From: Streptomyces mashuensis | Lineage (GTDB): Bacteria > Actinomycetota > Actinomycetes > Streptomycetales > Streptomycetaceae | Reading direction: 5' to 3' | Assembly: GCF_014654785.1 (NCBI RefSeq) | Contig: NZ_BNBD01000002.1 | Location: 434,001 to 498,000 of the forward strand | DNA: 64,000 nucleotides | The notes under the pieces: model-generated | What the model saw: the letters and a program-made list of their open reading frames with translations, nothing else | Databases searched by the model: none | Told to the model about the DNA's origin: nothing | In this document: positions 1 through 8,628 of the stretch, one piece after another | Layout: the number at the start of each line of letters is the position of its first letter | Position numbering within the stretch: position 1 is the stretch's first letter | Made by a program: the position numbers and the translations under genes

Positions 1-27
1 CCGGGCGCCGCCGGCGGCGACGCCTGA
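1..27 (+). CDS. possible C-terminal end of an upstream gene
   Basis: The first nine codons in frame 1 read P-G-A-A-G-G-D-A and then TGA. This fits the tail of a rightward gene that starts before the window, and the strong hairpin at 44-86 would end it. Nothing about its function can be seen. Confidence 0.3.
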   Translation, partial: PGAAGGDA

Positions 28-43
28 TCGCCCACGCCGTTTG

Positions 44-86
44 ACGCCTGAGCCCCCCGGCCACCCCGGCCGGGGGGCTCAGGCGT
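44..86. terminator. bidirectional hairpin terminator
   Basis: A 17-bp perfect inverted repeat (44-60 with 70-86) has a 9-nt loop. It lies between the TGA at 25-27 and the stop of the leftward gene at 87, so it can end transcription from both sides. There is no U-run, as is usual in Streptomyces. Confidence 0.75.
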
Positions 87-494
87 TCAGCTCTCCCAGA
101 CCTTGTACGCCCGTACCGGGTACGCCGCCTCCGGCACCCATGTGCCCGAGGGGTACGTGGCGAACTCGCCGGTCTCGGCGCAGGTGGCGCTCTGGTAGAG
201 CGTCACGGGCCGGCCCATGCGGTTGGCGAAGGACGCGGCGCTGGTGCCCTGCGGCAGCGTGGTGCAGCTCTCGATCTGGATGCCGGCGAGCTCGCTGACC
301 CGCCGGTTGCCCTGGAAGCCGGGTTTGGGCCACAGGCACAGCTGTCCCGCGGCGCAGGGGCCCAGCCGGCCGTCGCCGGCGGGCCGGTCCTGGGCTGCGG
401 GGGCCGTCGGCGCCGCCCCCGCGGCCCCGGCGGTCACGGCGGTCAGTGCGGCGGCGAGGGCCACGGCGGGTACGGCCGTACGGAATGCACGCAT
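87..494 (-). CDS. secreted peptidase inhibitor family I36-like protein
   Basis: A 135-residue exported protein. Residues 1-29 form a typical Sec signal (MRAFRT, then an Ala/Val-rich core ending AAGAA). The mature part has four Cys (GPCAAGQLC, ESCTTL, SATCAE), enough for two disulfides, and the pattern LCLWPKPGFQGNRRV of I36/SMPI-type inhibitors, which have a beta/gamma-crystallin-like fold and block metalloproteases. The ATG at 494 is chosen because AGGGGAG lies just upstream; the longer reading frame would bury the signal peptide. Family assignment is by pattern only and the target protease is unknown. Confidence 0.7.
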   Translation of the reverse strand: MRAFRTAVPAVALAAALTAVTAGAAGAAPTAPAAQDRPAGDGRLGPCAAGQLCLWPKPGFQGNRRVSELAGIQIESCTTLPQGTSAASFANRMGRPVTLYQSATCAETGEFATYPSGTWVPEAAYPVRAYKVWES

Positions 495-662
495 CTCGAT
501 CACTCCCCTTGATCCGGCGGTGTGCGCTGCGGACGAGTCTTGTGCGCCCCGATCACCACTGCCAAGAGGGCCCGGCAAGCCAGGCCCTGATAGGGGAAGC
601 CACCCGGAGAAACCCCCTGGGGGAGATCCCGGAGGCCGTCTTCCGCGATCTTCAAGCGACGG

Positions 663-2258
663 TCAGATGTGCCCCGCCCCCGGCGCCGCCCCCGCGTTGG
701 CGCCGCGTTTGGTGAGGAGGGCGACGACCGCGGCACCCAGCGCCACCCAGCCGGCGACGCTGAAGGCCGTGTTCATGCCCGAGACGAACGTGTCGTGGGC
801 GACGCCGGCTATCCGCCCGGCGACGTCCGGCGGCGTGCCCGGTGGCACGGGTGCCACGCCGAACGCGACGAGGTCCGAGACCTGGGCCGCCTTGTCCGGC
901 GGGACGGGCGGCAGCCCGGCCGCCGACCAGTTCTCGGGCAGCAGGTGGTCGACCCGGGAGGCCACGACGGCGCCCAGGACGGCCGTGCCGAGCGAGCCGC
1001 CGACCTGCATGGCGGCCTGCTGGAGGCCGCCCGCGACGCCGGCGTGCTCCAGCGGCGCGTTGCCGACGATGACGTCGGTGGCGCCGACCATGACCGGCGA
1101 GAGGCCGAGGCCCAGCAGCGCGAACCACACCGACATCCGCACCGTGCCGGTGCCGGGTTCGAGGGTGGACATGCCGAAGCAGGCGGCGGCGGTGCACAGC
1201 ATGCCGGCGACGAGCGGTATCCGCGGGCCGACCCGGGTGATGGCGGCGCCGGCCGCCGGCGCGGCGACGATCATCATGCCGGTGAGCGGCAGCAGGTGCA
1301 GGCCGCTGTCGACCGGGCTCATGCCGTGCACGTTCTGGAGGTAGAACGTCACGAAGAACACGCCGCCCATGAAGGCGAAGGCCATCAGCAGCATCAGGAC
1401 CGTACCGGCCGACAGCGGCACGGACCGGAAGAGGCGCAGCGGCAGCAGCGGCTCGCGGAAGAAGTACTGCCAGACCGCGAAGCCGGCGAAGCACACCGCG
1501 GCGACGGCGAGGAAGACCAGCGTCCGGCTGTCGCCCCAGGACCACGCGTTGACCTTGATCAGCGCCCAGATGAGGCAGAACATCGCGGCGGACAGCAGCA
1601 GGATGCCCAGGATGTCGAACGAGCGCGGCGCGTTCTCCGCGCGGTGGTCCTTGAGGATGACCACGCCCAGGACGAGGGCGAGCACCCCGACCGGCACGTT
1701 GATGAAGAAGACCGACTGCCAGTTGACGTGTTCGACGAGCAGGCCGCCGACGATGGGGCCGCCGGCCGTGGAGGCGCCGATGACCATGCCCCACAGGCCG
1801 ATGGCCATGTTGAGCTTCTCGGCCGGGAAGGTGGCGCGCAGCAGGCCGAGCGCGGCCGGCATCAGCAGCGCGCCGCACAGGCCCTGGAGCACGCGGAAGC
1901 CGACGACCGCCGACACGCTGCCGGAGAGGGCGATGAGTCCGGAGGAGAGCGCGAAACCGGTGGTACCGATAAGGAAGATCAGGCGGTGGCCGAAACGGTC
2001 GCCGAGCTTGCCGGCGGTGATGAGGGCCACGGCGAGGGCGAGGAGGTAGGCGTTGGTGATCCACTGGACGTCCGCGAGGGAGGCGCCCAGGTCCTTCTGG
2101 ATGGCGGGGTTGGCGATGGCGACGATCGTGCCGTCCAGCGCGACCATCATCACGCCTATGGCGACGGAGACGAGGGTCAGCCAGGGATGGCCCCGCAGTC
2201 CTTTCCGGGGCACGAGTTCGCGTGCTGCCGCATCGGCGACGGTGGTCTGAGGCGTCAT
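663..2258 (-). CDS. MFS drug-efflux transporter, EmrB/QacA (DHA2) type
   Basis: A 531-residue integral membrane protein with about 14 hydrophobic segments, the size of proton-driven DHA2 exporters. It carries MFS landmarks: LDGTIVAIANPAI in the first helix and AGKLGDRFGHR (motif A) between TM2 and TM3. It is divergent from the TetR gene at 2372, with a perfect palindrome (2272-2286) just upstream of its start. That layout usually means the pump is repressed by its neighbour until a toxic ligand binds. No good Shine-Dalgarno precedes the ATG. The substrate cannot be inferred. Confidence 0.9.
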   Translation of the reverse strand: MTPQTTVADAAARELVPRKGLRGHPWLTLVSVAIGVMMVALDGTIVAIANPAIQKDLGASLADVQWITNAYLLALAVALITAGKLGDRFGHRLIFLIGTTGFALSSGLIALSGSVSAVVGFRVLQGLCGALLMPAALGLLRATFPAEKLNMAIGLWGMVIGASTAGGPIVGGLLVEHVNWQSVFFINVPVGVLALVLGVVILKDHRAENAPRSFDILGILLLSAAMFCLIWALIKVNAWSWGDSRTLVFLAVAAVCFAGFAVWQYFFREPLLPLRLFRSVPLSAGTVLMLLMAFAFMGGVFFVTFYLQNVHGMSPVDSGLHLLPLTGMMIVAAPAAGAAITRVGPRIPLVAGMLCTAAACFGMSTLEPGTGTVRMSVWFALLGLGLSPVMVGATDVIVGNAPLEHAGVAGGLQQAAMQVGGSLGTAVLGAVVASRVDHLLPENWSAAGLPPVPPDKAAQVSDLVAFGVAPVPPGTPPDVAGRIAGVAHDTFVSGMNTAFSVAGWVALGAAVVALLTKRGANAGAAPGAGHI

Positions 2259-2271
2259 GGACCGAGCGTAG

Positions 2272-2286
2272 TGTCAGTCGCTGACA
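2272..2286. promoter_or_regulatory. TetR operator candidate
   Basis: A perfect 6-3-6 inverted repeat, TGTCAG-TCG-CTGACA, lies 14 bp upstream of the efflux-gene ATG, in the intergenic region shared with the divergent tetR gene. Confidence 0.6.
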
Positions 2287-2371
2287 AGTGACCACCGCTT
2301 TCAACCGTCGCGATCTGTCGTCTTTCCCACAGCTAGGCTGAGCAGCGCAAACACAGCGAAAGAGGCCCGTC

Positions 2372-3046
2372 ATGCACGCGACACAGGACGAGACCGAGCC
2401 ACCGTCCGCCCCCTCCGCCGCCCTGCGCCCCGGGCTGCGCGAGCGCAAGAAGCAGCGCACCCGCGACGCCCTCATCCGCTCGGCCCTGGAGCTGTTCGCC
2501 GAGCGGGGGTACGAGGGCACGACGGTCGACGAGATCGCCTGTGCGGCCGACGTCTCGCAGCGGACCTTCTTCCGCTACTTCGCCGGGAAGGAGGACGTCG
2601 CGCTCGCCGTCCAGCAGATGGTGGAGACCCACTTCTTCGAGGCCGTGTGCGAACGCCCGGCCGCCGAGTCGCCGCTGACCGCGCTGCGTACGGCCGTGAT
2701 GTCGTCCTGGGACACCATCGAGGAGGCCATCGCCTCCGTCGTGCCGCTCGAACTGCACCTGCGCACGTACCAGATGATCCAGACCACGCCCCAGCTGATC
2801 GCGGCGCACCTGCGGCGCACGGCGGAGCTGGAGGACCGGCTCACCGAGGTGATCGCCCGCCGCGAGGGGCTGCCGCCGGAGGACCCGCGGCCGCGCATCC
2901 TGGTGGCCGCGTTCAGCGGCGTGATGCGGGAGACGGGCAAGCGCTGGGGCCTGCTCATGGAGCAGGACATGGAGGAGTTCCGCCGGCAGACCGCCGCCTA
3001 CCTCGACCAGATCGGGCCCGCCCTGGCGGAGAACTGGCGTTCCTGA
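2372..3046 (+). CDS. TetR/AcrR family transcriptional regulator
   Basis: A 224-residue one-component regulator. The N-terminal helix-turn-helix covers about residues 29-75 (LIRSALELFAERGYEGTTVD, then AADVSQRTFFRYFAGKED), followed by an all-helical ligand domain typical of the family. It is divergent from the DHA2 pump, so it probably represses the pump and itself through the palindrome at 2272-2286. GAAAGAGG precedes the ATG. The inducer is unknown. Confidence 0.9.
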   Translation: MHATQDETEPPSAPSAALRPGLRERKKQRTRDALIRSALELFAERGYEGTTVDEIACAADVSQRTFFRYFAGKEDVALAVQQMVETHFFEAVCERPAAESPLTALRTAVMSSWDTIEEAIASVVPLELHLRTYQMIQTTPQLIAAHLRRTAELEDRLTEVIARREGLPPEDPRPRILVAAFSGVMRETGKRWGLLMEQDMEEFRRQTAAYLDQIGPALAENWRS

Positions 3047-3175
3047 ACGGGACTTGATCGAAACACGACGATTGCCGCGATGATTCGCGATGATTACTGT
3101 CGCTTGGCGTCGCTTACCGTCGATTCAAACGTGAGATCCGTCACTGGCTTTACGAACACAAGGGGATTTCTCTTA

Positions 3176-4444
3176 GTGTGGTGCCCGGTGACTTCCTTTC
3201 CGGAGCTCGGCACTCCCCCCTCGATCTCGTCGATCCCCTGGACGAACGCGACCACGGTCTGGCGCGCACTCCTCGCGCTGACCGTGGTGTTCGTCATGCT
3301 CGCCACCACGGGATGGACGGCGGTCCGGGGCCACCGGCCGGCCGCCGACGCCAAGACGGCGGCCCTCACGGCGTGGCTGCACGGCTCCATAGGCGGACGG
3401 CCGCTCCCCTCCGCACAGGAGGAACCGGCCGCCCTCGCCCGCTTCTTCGCCTCCCTCACCGGCGGCCAGCGCGACACGCTCGCCCGCCGGTACCCGCTCG
3501 TCGTCGGCAACCTCGCCGGAGCGCCCGTCGCCCTGCGCTACCGGGCCAACCACCTCGCGCTGGAGGCCGCCCGCAGCACCGAGGAGCGCCGCACCCACGA
3601 CGGCTCGCTCACGGCCGCCGGCCGCTACGAGGCGAGCCGCCGGATGCACCGGTTCGACTCCCTGCTCGGCGACGGCCGGCAGATCCTCTCCTTCGACCCG
3701 CAGGGCTCCGGACGCGTCGCCGAGGTCATCGGCGACCTCGACACCGCCGACCGCGTCTCGGTGATCGTCCCCGGCGTCGACACCAACCTGCTCACGTTCG
3801 AGAAGTCCCAGCGCGCCTACAGCGCCCCCGTCGGCATGGCCCGCTCCCTCTACGCCGCCGAGCGGAAGGCCGCCCCCGGCACCAGGACGGCCGTCATCGC
3901 CTGGGCCGACTACACCTCGCCGGTCGGCGTCGGCATGGGCGCCGCCACCGGCAGGCTCGCCACCGAGGGCGCGCTGCGGCTGCGCAAGCTCGTCCGCGCC
4001 CTGCCGGGCACCGCCCCCGTCTCCCTGTTCTGCCACAGCTACGGCTCGGTGGTGTGCGGCGTCGCCGCCCGCGAGCTGTCCCCGCGCGTGACCGACGTGG
4101 CCGTCGCCGGCAGCCCCGGCATGCGCGCCGACCACGCCTCCGAGCTGGGCACCGGCGCCCGCATATGGGCGATGCGCGACCCGGACGACTGGATCCAGGG
4201 CGTCCCGCACCTGGAGGTCGGCGGGCTCGGCCACGGCGCCGACCCGGTCTCCAAGGACTTCGGCGCCCGCGTCCTGTCGGCCGACGGCGCCCAGGGCCAC
4301 GCCGGCTACTTCGCCCCCGGCACCACCAGCCTCGACAACTTCGCGGAGATCGGCGTCGGAACGGTCGCGTCCCTGCGGTGCGCACGGGACGCGGGCGACT
4401 GCCTGGACGGACTGCCTCCGGCGGACGCGCCCCCGGCGGCTTGA
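3176..4444 (+). CDS. membrane-anchored alpha/beta hydrolase, DUF1023-like
   Basis: About 422 residues from GTG 3176, chosen because AAGGGG lies 10 nt upstream; an ATG at 3080 has no such site. A single hydrophobic segment (ALLALTVVFVMLATTGW) anchors the protein or acts as a signal. The catalytic domain shows IVPGVDTNLLTFEKSQRAY and the nucleophile elbow FCHSYGSVVCG (Ser in H-S-Y-G), as in actinobacterial DUF1023 hydrolases, and a late Asp/His region (DPDDWIQG, GLGHGADPV). The substrate is unknown; a lipase or esterase role at the cell surface is an inference. Confidence 0.75.
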   Translation: MWCPVTSFPELGTPPSISSIPWTNATTVWRALLALTVVFVMLATTGWTAVRGHRPAADAKTAALTAWLHGSIGGRPLPSAQEEPAALARFFASLTGGQRDTLARRYPLVVGNLAGAPVALRYRANHLALEAARSTEERRTHDGSLTAAGRYEASRRMHRFDSLLGDGRQILSFDPQGSGRVAEVIGDLDTADRVSVIVPGVDTNLLTFEKSQRAYSAPVGMARSLYAAERKAAPGTRTAVIAWADYTSPVGVGMGAATGRLATEGALRLRKLVRALPGTAPVSLFCHSYGSVVCGVAARELSPRVTDVAVAGSPGMRADHASELGTGARIWAMRDPDDWIQGVPHLEVGGLGHGADPVSKDFGARVLSADGAQGHAGYFAPGTTSLDNFAEIGVGTVASLRCARDAGDCLDGLPPADAPPAA

Positions 4445-4500
4445 CGCGCGTAGCGGCGCGAGGGGGGACGGGCGCGCGGGTGCCGCTTACGATGAGCGGC

Positions 4501-5364
4501 ATGGGTGATGTGCTGGCCGGTTACCACGCCGTCTGGGAGTTCGACACGGACTCCGTGCTCATCCGCTACGAACGGGGGATCCGCACGCCGAAGCTGCTCC
4601 AGGCGCTCGGCCGGCGGCGCGTCCCCTACGAGGCCCTCGCCGGCGTCGAGCAACTGCCCGGCAGGCACGGCACGGTGGTGCTGCGGGCCGTGCCCAGACC
4701 CGGCGCCGACCCGCTCATGGACGCGGCCGACGGCCAGCTGAAGGAGGGCTGCGACCCGTACCGGCTGGTCCTGCCCGCCGAGCGGGACACCCTCGCCGAG
4801 TACTACGCCGAGCGGATACGCGCCGAACTCACCCCGCACGGCGCCGGACCCGCCCCGCACTACCTCGTCGCCGCCCCCACGCCGCCGTCCTCGTTCAAGG
4901 CGTACGACGGCAAGGCGTCGTTCGACGGCAGCACCGTCGCCTTCCGCTGGTTCTGGACCGGCGCCTCCACGGCCAAGTGGAAGGCGGGCGACCAGCGGTT
5001 CGCCGTCGAGGAACTCTCCGGCGTCCACTGGCGTTCCCCCGACTCCCCCGGCGGCCACCTGCGGCTGCTGCGGCGCGGCCGCGGCGGCGGGCCGGCCGCC
5101 GGCGCCGACCAGGACCCGGCCGCGGTGGTCTTCGGCCGCGGCTACGGCCTCGTCCACGAGTCGCTGCCGTTCGCCGCGGCCGTCCTGGAGGCCGTACGGC
5201 AGCGGGCCGCCACGCCCGCCGTCACCGCACGCGTCCCCGCGGCCCGCCCCGACCCCGGCGGCATCGCCGACCGCATCCGGCACCTCGGCGAGCTGCACGA
5301 GGCGGGGCTGCTCACGGACGACGAGTTCAGCGCCAAGAAGGCCGAACTGCTGGCCGAACTCTAG
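4501..5364 (+). CDS. DUF4429 domain protein with C-terminal SHOCT motif
   Basis: A 287-residue soluble protein of unknown function. Two tandem DUF4429-like halves (about 1-115 and 125-225) each have the WEFDTDSVLIRYERG / FDGSTVAFRWFW pattern of PH-like folds. Residues 255-287 (IADRIRHLGELHEAGLLTDD, then EFSAKKAELL) match SHOCT, a short helical module often found at C-termini. TACGAT at 4488-4493 sits 7 nt before ATG 4501, suggesting a leaderless transcript. An ATG at 4492 is the alternative start. Confidence 0.75.
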   Translation: MGDVLAGYHAVWEFDTDSVLIRYERGIRTPKLLQALGRRRVPYEALAGVEQLPGRHGTVVLRAVPRPGADPLMDAADGQLKEGCDPYRLVLPAERDTLAEYYAERIRAELTPHGAGPAPHYLVAAPTPPSSFKAYDGKASFDGSTVAFRWFWTGASTAKWKAGDQRFAVEELSGVHWRSPDSPGGHLRLLRRGRGGGPAAGADQDPAAVVFGRGYGLVHESLPFAAAVLEAVRQRAATPAVTARVPAARPDPGGIADRIRHLGELHEAGLLTDDEFSAKKAELLAEL

Positions 5365-5383
5365 GCCCCGTCCCGCAGGTTGA

Positions 5384-6406
5384 TCACTCGCGGCCGGCGG
5401 AGGCGAAGGACATGTCGGCGTACCGGTCGCCTGCCACCTTCCCCGCGATCGGCTCCAGCGCCGCCAGCTCCTCCTCCGTGAGCTCGATGCGCGTCGCGCC
5501 CACGTTCTCGTCCAGCCGGGACCGCTTGCGGGTGCCGGGGATCGGGACGACCGCCAGGCCGTGCACGGCGGCGCGCTGCTGCACCCAGGCCAGCGCCACC
5601 TGCGCCAGGGTGGCCCCGCGGGCCTCGGCGATCCGCCGCACCGGCTCCAGGAGCGCCGCGTTGGCCGCCGCGTTCTCGCCCGTGAAGCGGGGCTGCACCC
5701 GGCGGTAGTCCTCCTTCGTCAGCTCCTTCTCGGCGTCGGTGAACGACCCCGTCAGGAAGCCACGCCCGAGCGGCGAGTACGGCACGAGCGCGACGCCCAG
5801 GTCCCGCGCGGCCGGCACCACGCCCGCCTCGATGTCACGGCTGAACAGCGACCACTCCGACTGCACGGCCGCAATGGGGTGCACGGCGTGCGCGGCGCGC
5901 AGCTCGGGCCCGGTGACCTCGCTCAGGCCCAGGTGGGCCACCTTGCCCTCGGCCACCAGCTCGGCCATGACGCCCACGGTCTCCTCGATGGGGACGTTCA
6001 CGTCGCGCCGGTGCATGTAGTAGAGGTCGATGCGCTCCACGCCCAGGCGGCGCAGGCTGCCCTCGATCGCACGGCGGATGTAGCCGGGCTCGTTGCTGAT
6101 GGTGCGCTTCAGCGGGTCGTCGTTGTCGAGGATGATGCCGAACTTGGTGGCCACCACGACCTCGTCGCGGTGTGCCCGGACGAACGGGGCGATGAATTTC
6201 TCGTTCTCCCCCTCGCCGTACAGCTCGGCCGTGTCGTAGAGGGTCACGCCCTGTTCCAGGGCGTGCTCCAGGGTGGCGCGGGCCTCGGCCTCGTCGGTCG
6301 GCCCGTAGGCGACGGACATGCCCATGCAACCCAGGCCCTGGATGCCGACGGCGGGGCCGCCGGTACCGAGGACGGTGGTGGGGAGGGTGGTGCGGTCGGT
6401 GCTCAT
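5384..6406 (-). CDS. aldo/keto reductase
   Basis: A 340-residue NADPH-dependent oxidoreductase of the (beta/alpha)8 AKR fold, with the full catalytic tetrad: Asp58 and Tyr63 (YDTAELYG), Lys88 (VATKFG) and His132 (YYMHRRD). The C-terminal IPGTRKRSRLDEN matches the cofactor-phosphate site. It lies 9 bp downstream of a merR-type gene on the same strand, forming a two-gene operon controlled by that regulator. The natural carbonyl substrate is not evident. Confidence 0.9.
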   Translation of the reverse strand: MSTDRTTLPTTVLGTGGPAVGIQGLGCMGMSVAYGPTDEAEARATLEHALEQGVTLYDTAELYGEGENEKFIAPFVRAHRDEVVVATKFGIILDNDDPLKRTISNEPGYIRRAIEGSLRRLGVERIDLYYMHRRDVNVPIEETVGVMAELVAEGKVAHLGLSEVTGPELRAAHAVHPIAAVQSEWSLFSRDIEAGVVPAARDLGVALVPYSPLGRGFLTGSFTDAEKELTKEDYRRVQPRFTGENAAANAALLEPVRRIAEARGATLAQVALAWVQQRAAVHGLAVVPIPGTRKRSRLDENVGATRIELTEEELAALEPIAGKVAGDRYADMSFASAGRE

Positions 6407-6415
6407 GATGGCCCG

Positions 6416-6901
6416 TCAGTCCCTTCCGGACGCCCGGCGCCGGGTGTCCGCATAGCGTTCGATCTTGTAGTCCAGCACCTCGAGCGTGGCGTTGAGCTCG
6501 GCGATGCGGCGGCGCACGGTCTCCCGGTGCGCGCTCAGCAGCCGTTCCCGCTCGGCGACGGTCTCCTCGCCCTGGCGCACCAGGCCGGCGTAGCGGACCA
6601 TGTCCGCCACGGGCATCCCGGTGAGGCGCAGCCGGGCGACGAGGTCCAGCCAGTCCAGGTCGCGGTCGGTGTAGCAGCGGCGGCCGGTGTGCGAGCGGTC
6701 GACGTGGGGCATCAGCCCGATCCGCTCGTACCAGCGCAGGGTGTGTGCGGTCAGGCCCGTGTACTCGGCCACCTCGCTGATCGTGTAGCGGTCCCGGCCG
6801 CGCGGGCGGCGGTTCCGCTGGGACTCCAGCTGCAGGCAGACACCCGCCGGCACCAGGTCGCTCTCCAGCACGGTCCCCGACACGGTCTCCAGCACGGTCA
6901 T
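6416..6901 (-). CDS. MerR family transcriptional regulator
   Basis: A 161-residue regulator. The winged helix is at about residues 38-75 (YTISEVAEYTGLTAHTLRWY, then ERIGLM), followed by a dimerising coiled coil (VAERERLLSAHRETVRRRIA). It has no C-terminal metal-binding Cys cluster, so it is the small effector-sensing class often linked to aldo/keto reductases. GAGGGGG precedes ATG 6901. It is first in the operon with the reductase and probably autoregulates at the 19-bp-spacer promoter upstream. Confidence 0.88.
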   Translation of the reverse strand: MTVLETVSGTVLESDLVPAGVCLQLESQRNRRPRGRDRYTISEVAEYTGLTAHTLRWYERIGLMPHVDRSHTGRRCYTDRDLDWLDLVARLRLTGMPVADMVRYAGLVRQGEETVAERERLLSAHRETVRRRIAELNATLEVLDYKIERYADTRRRASGRD

Positions 6902-6938
6902 GCCGCTGTCCCCCTCGCGATCTCTCGGCGTTGCGCCC

Positions 6939-6969
6939 ACGCTACGGAGTTGGAGTGCGCTCGAAGCAA
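6939..6969 (-). promoter_or_regulatory. MerR-type promoter with 19-bp spacer and dyad
   Basis: On the minus strand TTGCTT (6969-6964) and TAGCGT (6944-6939) are separated by 19 bp, longer than the optimal 17. The spacer contains the dyad TTGGAG-TGCG-CTCGAA (6950-6965 on +), with 5 of 6 bases symmetric. This is the architecture of promoters that MerR proteins activate by untwisting DNA. Confidence 0.7.
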
Positions 6970-7012
6970 GCGCGTATCGGGACGCGTGCGGAAGGAGGTT
7001 AGGCTCCCTGGC

Positions 7013-7837
7013 ATGGAGAGCCTGCGGATCATCGAGAACTGGCCGGTGGACCACGCCGCCGCGGCCGTCGTGCGCGCCGACGGGACCGTGGCCGGCACCC
7101 ACGGCGACACCGGACGGCGCTTCGCGCTGGCGTCGGTCACCAAGCCGCTGGCCGCCTACGCCGCTCTGGTCGCCGTCGAGGAGGGCGCGATCGAGCTGGA
7201 CGAGCCGGCCGGCCCGGAGGGATCCACGGTCCGCCATCTGCTGGCGCACACCTCCGGCCTGGCCTTCGACGAGGCCCGGACCATGGCCGCGCCGGGCACG
7301 CGGCGCCTCTACTCGAACGCGGGCTTCGACGCGCTGGGCGACCACATCGCCAAGGCGACCGACATCCCCTTCGCCGAGTACCTGCGGCAGGCTGTGCTGG
7401 AGCCGCTCGGCATGACGTCGACGGACCTGCCGGGGTCGCCCGCGAAGGACGGCGTGTCGACCGTGGCCGACCTGGCCCTCTTCGCCGCCGAGCTCCAGCG
7501 GCCGCGGCTGCTGGCGGCCGCCACGGTCGCGGAGGCGACGACGGTGGCCTTCCCCGGGCTCACCGGCGTGCTGCCGGGCTACGGCCACCAGCGCCCCAAC
7601 GACTGGGGGCTGGGTTTCGAGATCCGCGACGGCAAGGCCCCGCACTGGACGGGCGCCACGTCCTCGCCGCGCACCTTCGGCCACTTCGGCCAGTCGGGCA
7701 CGTTCCTGTGGGTGGACCCGGCCGCGGGCGCGGCCTGCGTCGCCCTCACGGACCGCGCGTTCGGCCCGTGGGCGATCGAAGCCTGGCCGCCCCTGACGGA
7801 CGCCGTGCTGACGGAGCTCGCCGGGGGCGCTGCCTAG
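7013..7837 (+). CDS. serine hydrolase, beta-lactamase/PBP-like fold
   Basis: A 274-residue protein of the class C beta-lactamase / D-Ala-D-Ala carboxypeptidase superfamily. It has the S-x-x-K motif SVTK (near residue 42), Y-x-N as YSNAG, and HFGQSG near the C-terminus in place of K-T-G. HLLAHTSGL is also typical. There is no signal peptide, so it is probably cytoplasmic and an esterase or peptidase rather than a resistance enzyme. GGAGG lies 14 nt upstream, and TAGGCT 7 nt before the ATG suggests a leaderless start instead. Confidence 0.85.
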   Translation: MESLRIIENWPVDHAAAAVVRADGTVAGTHGDTGRRFALASVTKPLAAYAALVAVEEGAIELDEPAGPEGSTVRHLLAHTSGLAFDEARTMAAPGTRRLYSNAGFDALGDHIAKATDIPFAEYLRQAVLEPLGMTSTDLPGSPAKDGVSTVADLALFAAELQRPRLLAAATVAEATTVAFPGLTGVLPGYGHQRPNDWGLGFEIRDGKAPHWTGATSSPRTFGHFGQSGTFLWVDPAAGAACVALTDRAFGPWAIEAWPPLTDAVLTELAGGAA

Positions 7838-7863
7838 GGCGCTGCCCAGGCACGCGCTCGCGC

Positions 7864-8547
7864 TCAGCCGAAGTGGGGCTCGGCGTGCATCTCCCACGCG
7901 AGCAGCTCTGCGGGACCGACGGCCTCCGCCGCCGTGCCCACCGCGTCCGTGACCCGCGCCGCGTCCCCCTCCCGCAGCACCTCGCCGGCGAGGTGCACGG
8001 CTCCCCGCACCACGTGCACGTACAGCCACGGCGCGTCCGGCAGTGCCGTGCGCTCCCCGGCGCGCAGCCGGCGGACATGGAGCACGGCCTCCGCGCGCGC
8101 CAGCGCGTACGGCGTGCCGTCGGCGATGCCGCGCACCACCTCGTACGAGGGATCGCCGCCGAACTCGGACGGGGTCAGCCACATCTGGACGAACCGCAGC
8201 GGCGTGCTGCCGGCGTTGCGCTCGGCGTGCCGGACGCCGGCGCCGGCACTGAGGCGCTGGAGGTCGCCGGGGCGTACGGTGACCACGTGACCGGTGGAGT
8301 CCTCGTGCGTGAGTTCCCCCTCGACCACCCAGGTGACGATCTCGACGTCCCGGTGCACGTGCTCGGCGAAGCCCGCGCCGCCCGCCAGCCGCTCCTCGTT
8401 GCATGCGGCCAGCGGCCCGAACCGCACGTTGTCGGGGTCGTAGAAGCCGGAGAACGAGAAGGCGTGCCGGGTCTCGATGCCGGCGTCCGGATCACCGCCG
8501 CGGAAGCGCTCGGCGGCCCGCTGCACATGGGTCATCGGCTGGGTCAT
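7864..8547 (-). CDS. pirin family protein
   Basis: A 227-residue bicupin. The N-terminal cupin has FGPLAACNEERLAGGAGFAE, the metal-type motif EHVHRDVEIVTWVVEGELTH and RPGDLQRLSAGAGVRHAE, as in YhhW/pirin quercetinase-like proteins. The C-terminal cupin lacks clear metal ligands. ATG 8547 starts MTQPMTH; a second ATG is four codons in. Its role is unassigned: known members act as quercetin dioxygenases or transcription cofactors. It is convergent with the hydrolase at 7013 and divergent from fasR. Confidence 0.85.
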   Translation of the reverse strand: MTQPMTHVQRAAERFRGGDPDAGIETRHAFSFSGFYDPDNVRFGPLAACNEERLAGGAGFAEHVHRDVEIVTWVVEGELTHEDSTGHVVTVRPGDLQRLSAGAGVRHAERNAGSTPLRFVQMWLTPSEFGGDPSYEVVRGIADGTPYALARAEAVLHVRRLRAGERTALPDAPWLYVHVVRGAVHLAGEVLREGDAARVTDAVGTAAEAVGPAELLAWEMHAEPHFG

Positions 8548-8628
8548 CGGCCCACCGTAGCCCCGTAGGGGACTTCTCAGGGGTCCCGGCGGCCCCGGAC
8601 GCCACCCGAATAAGGCAGGCTTGTCCCC

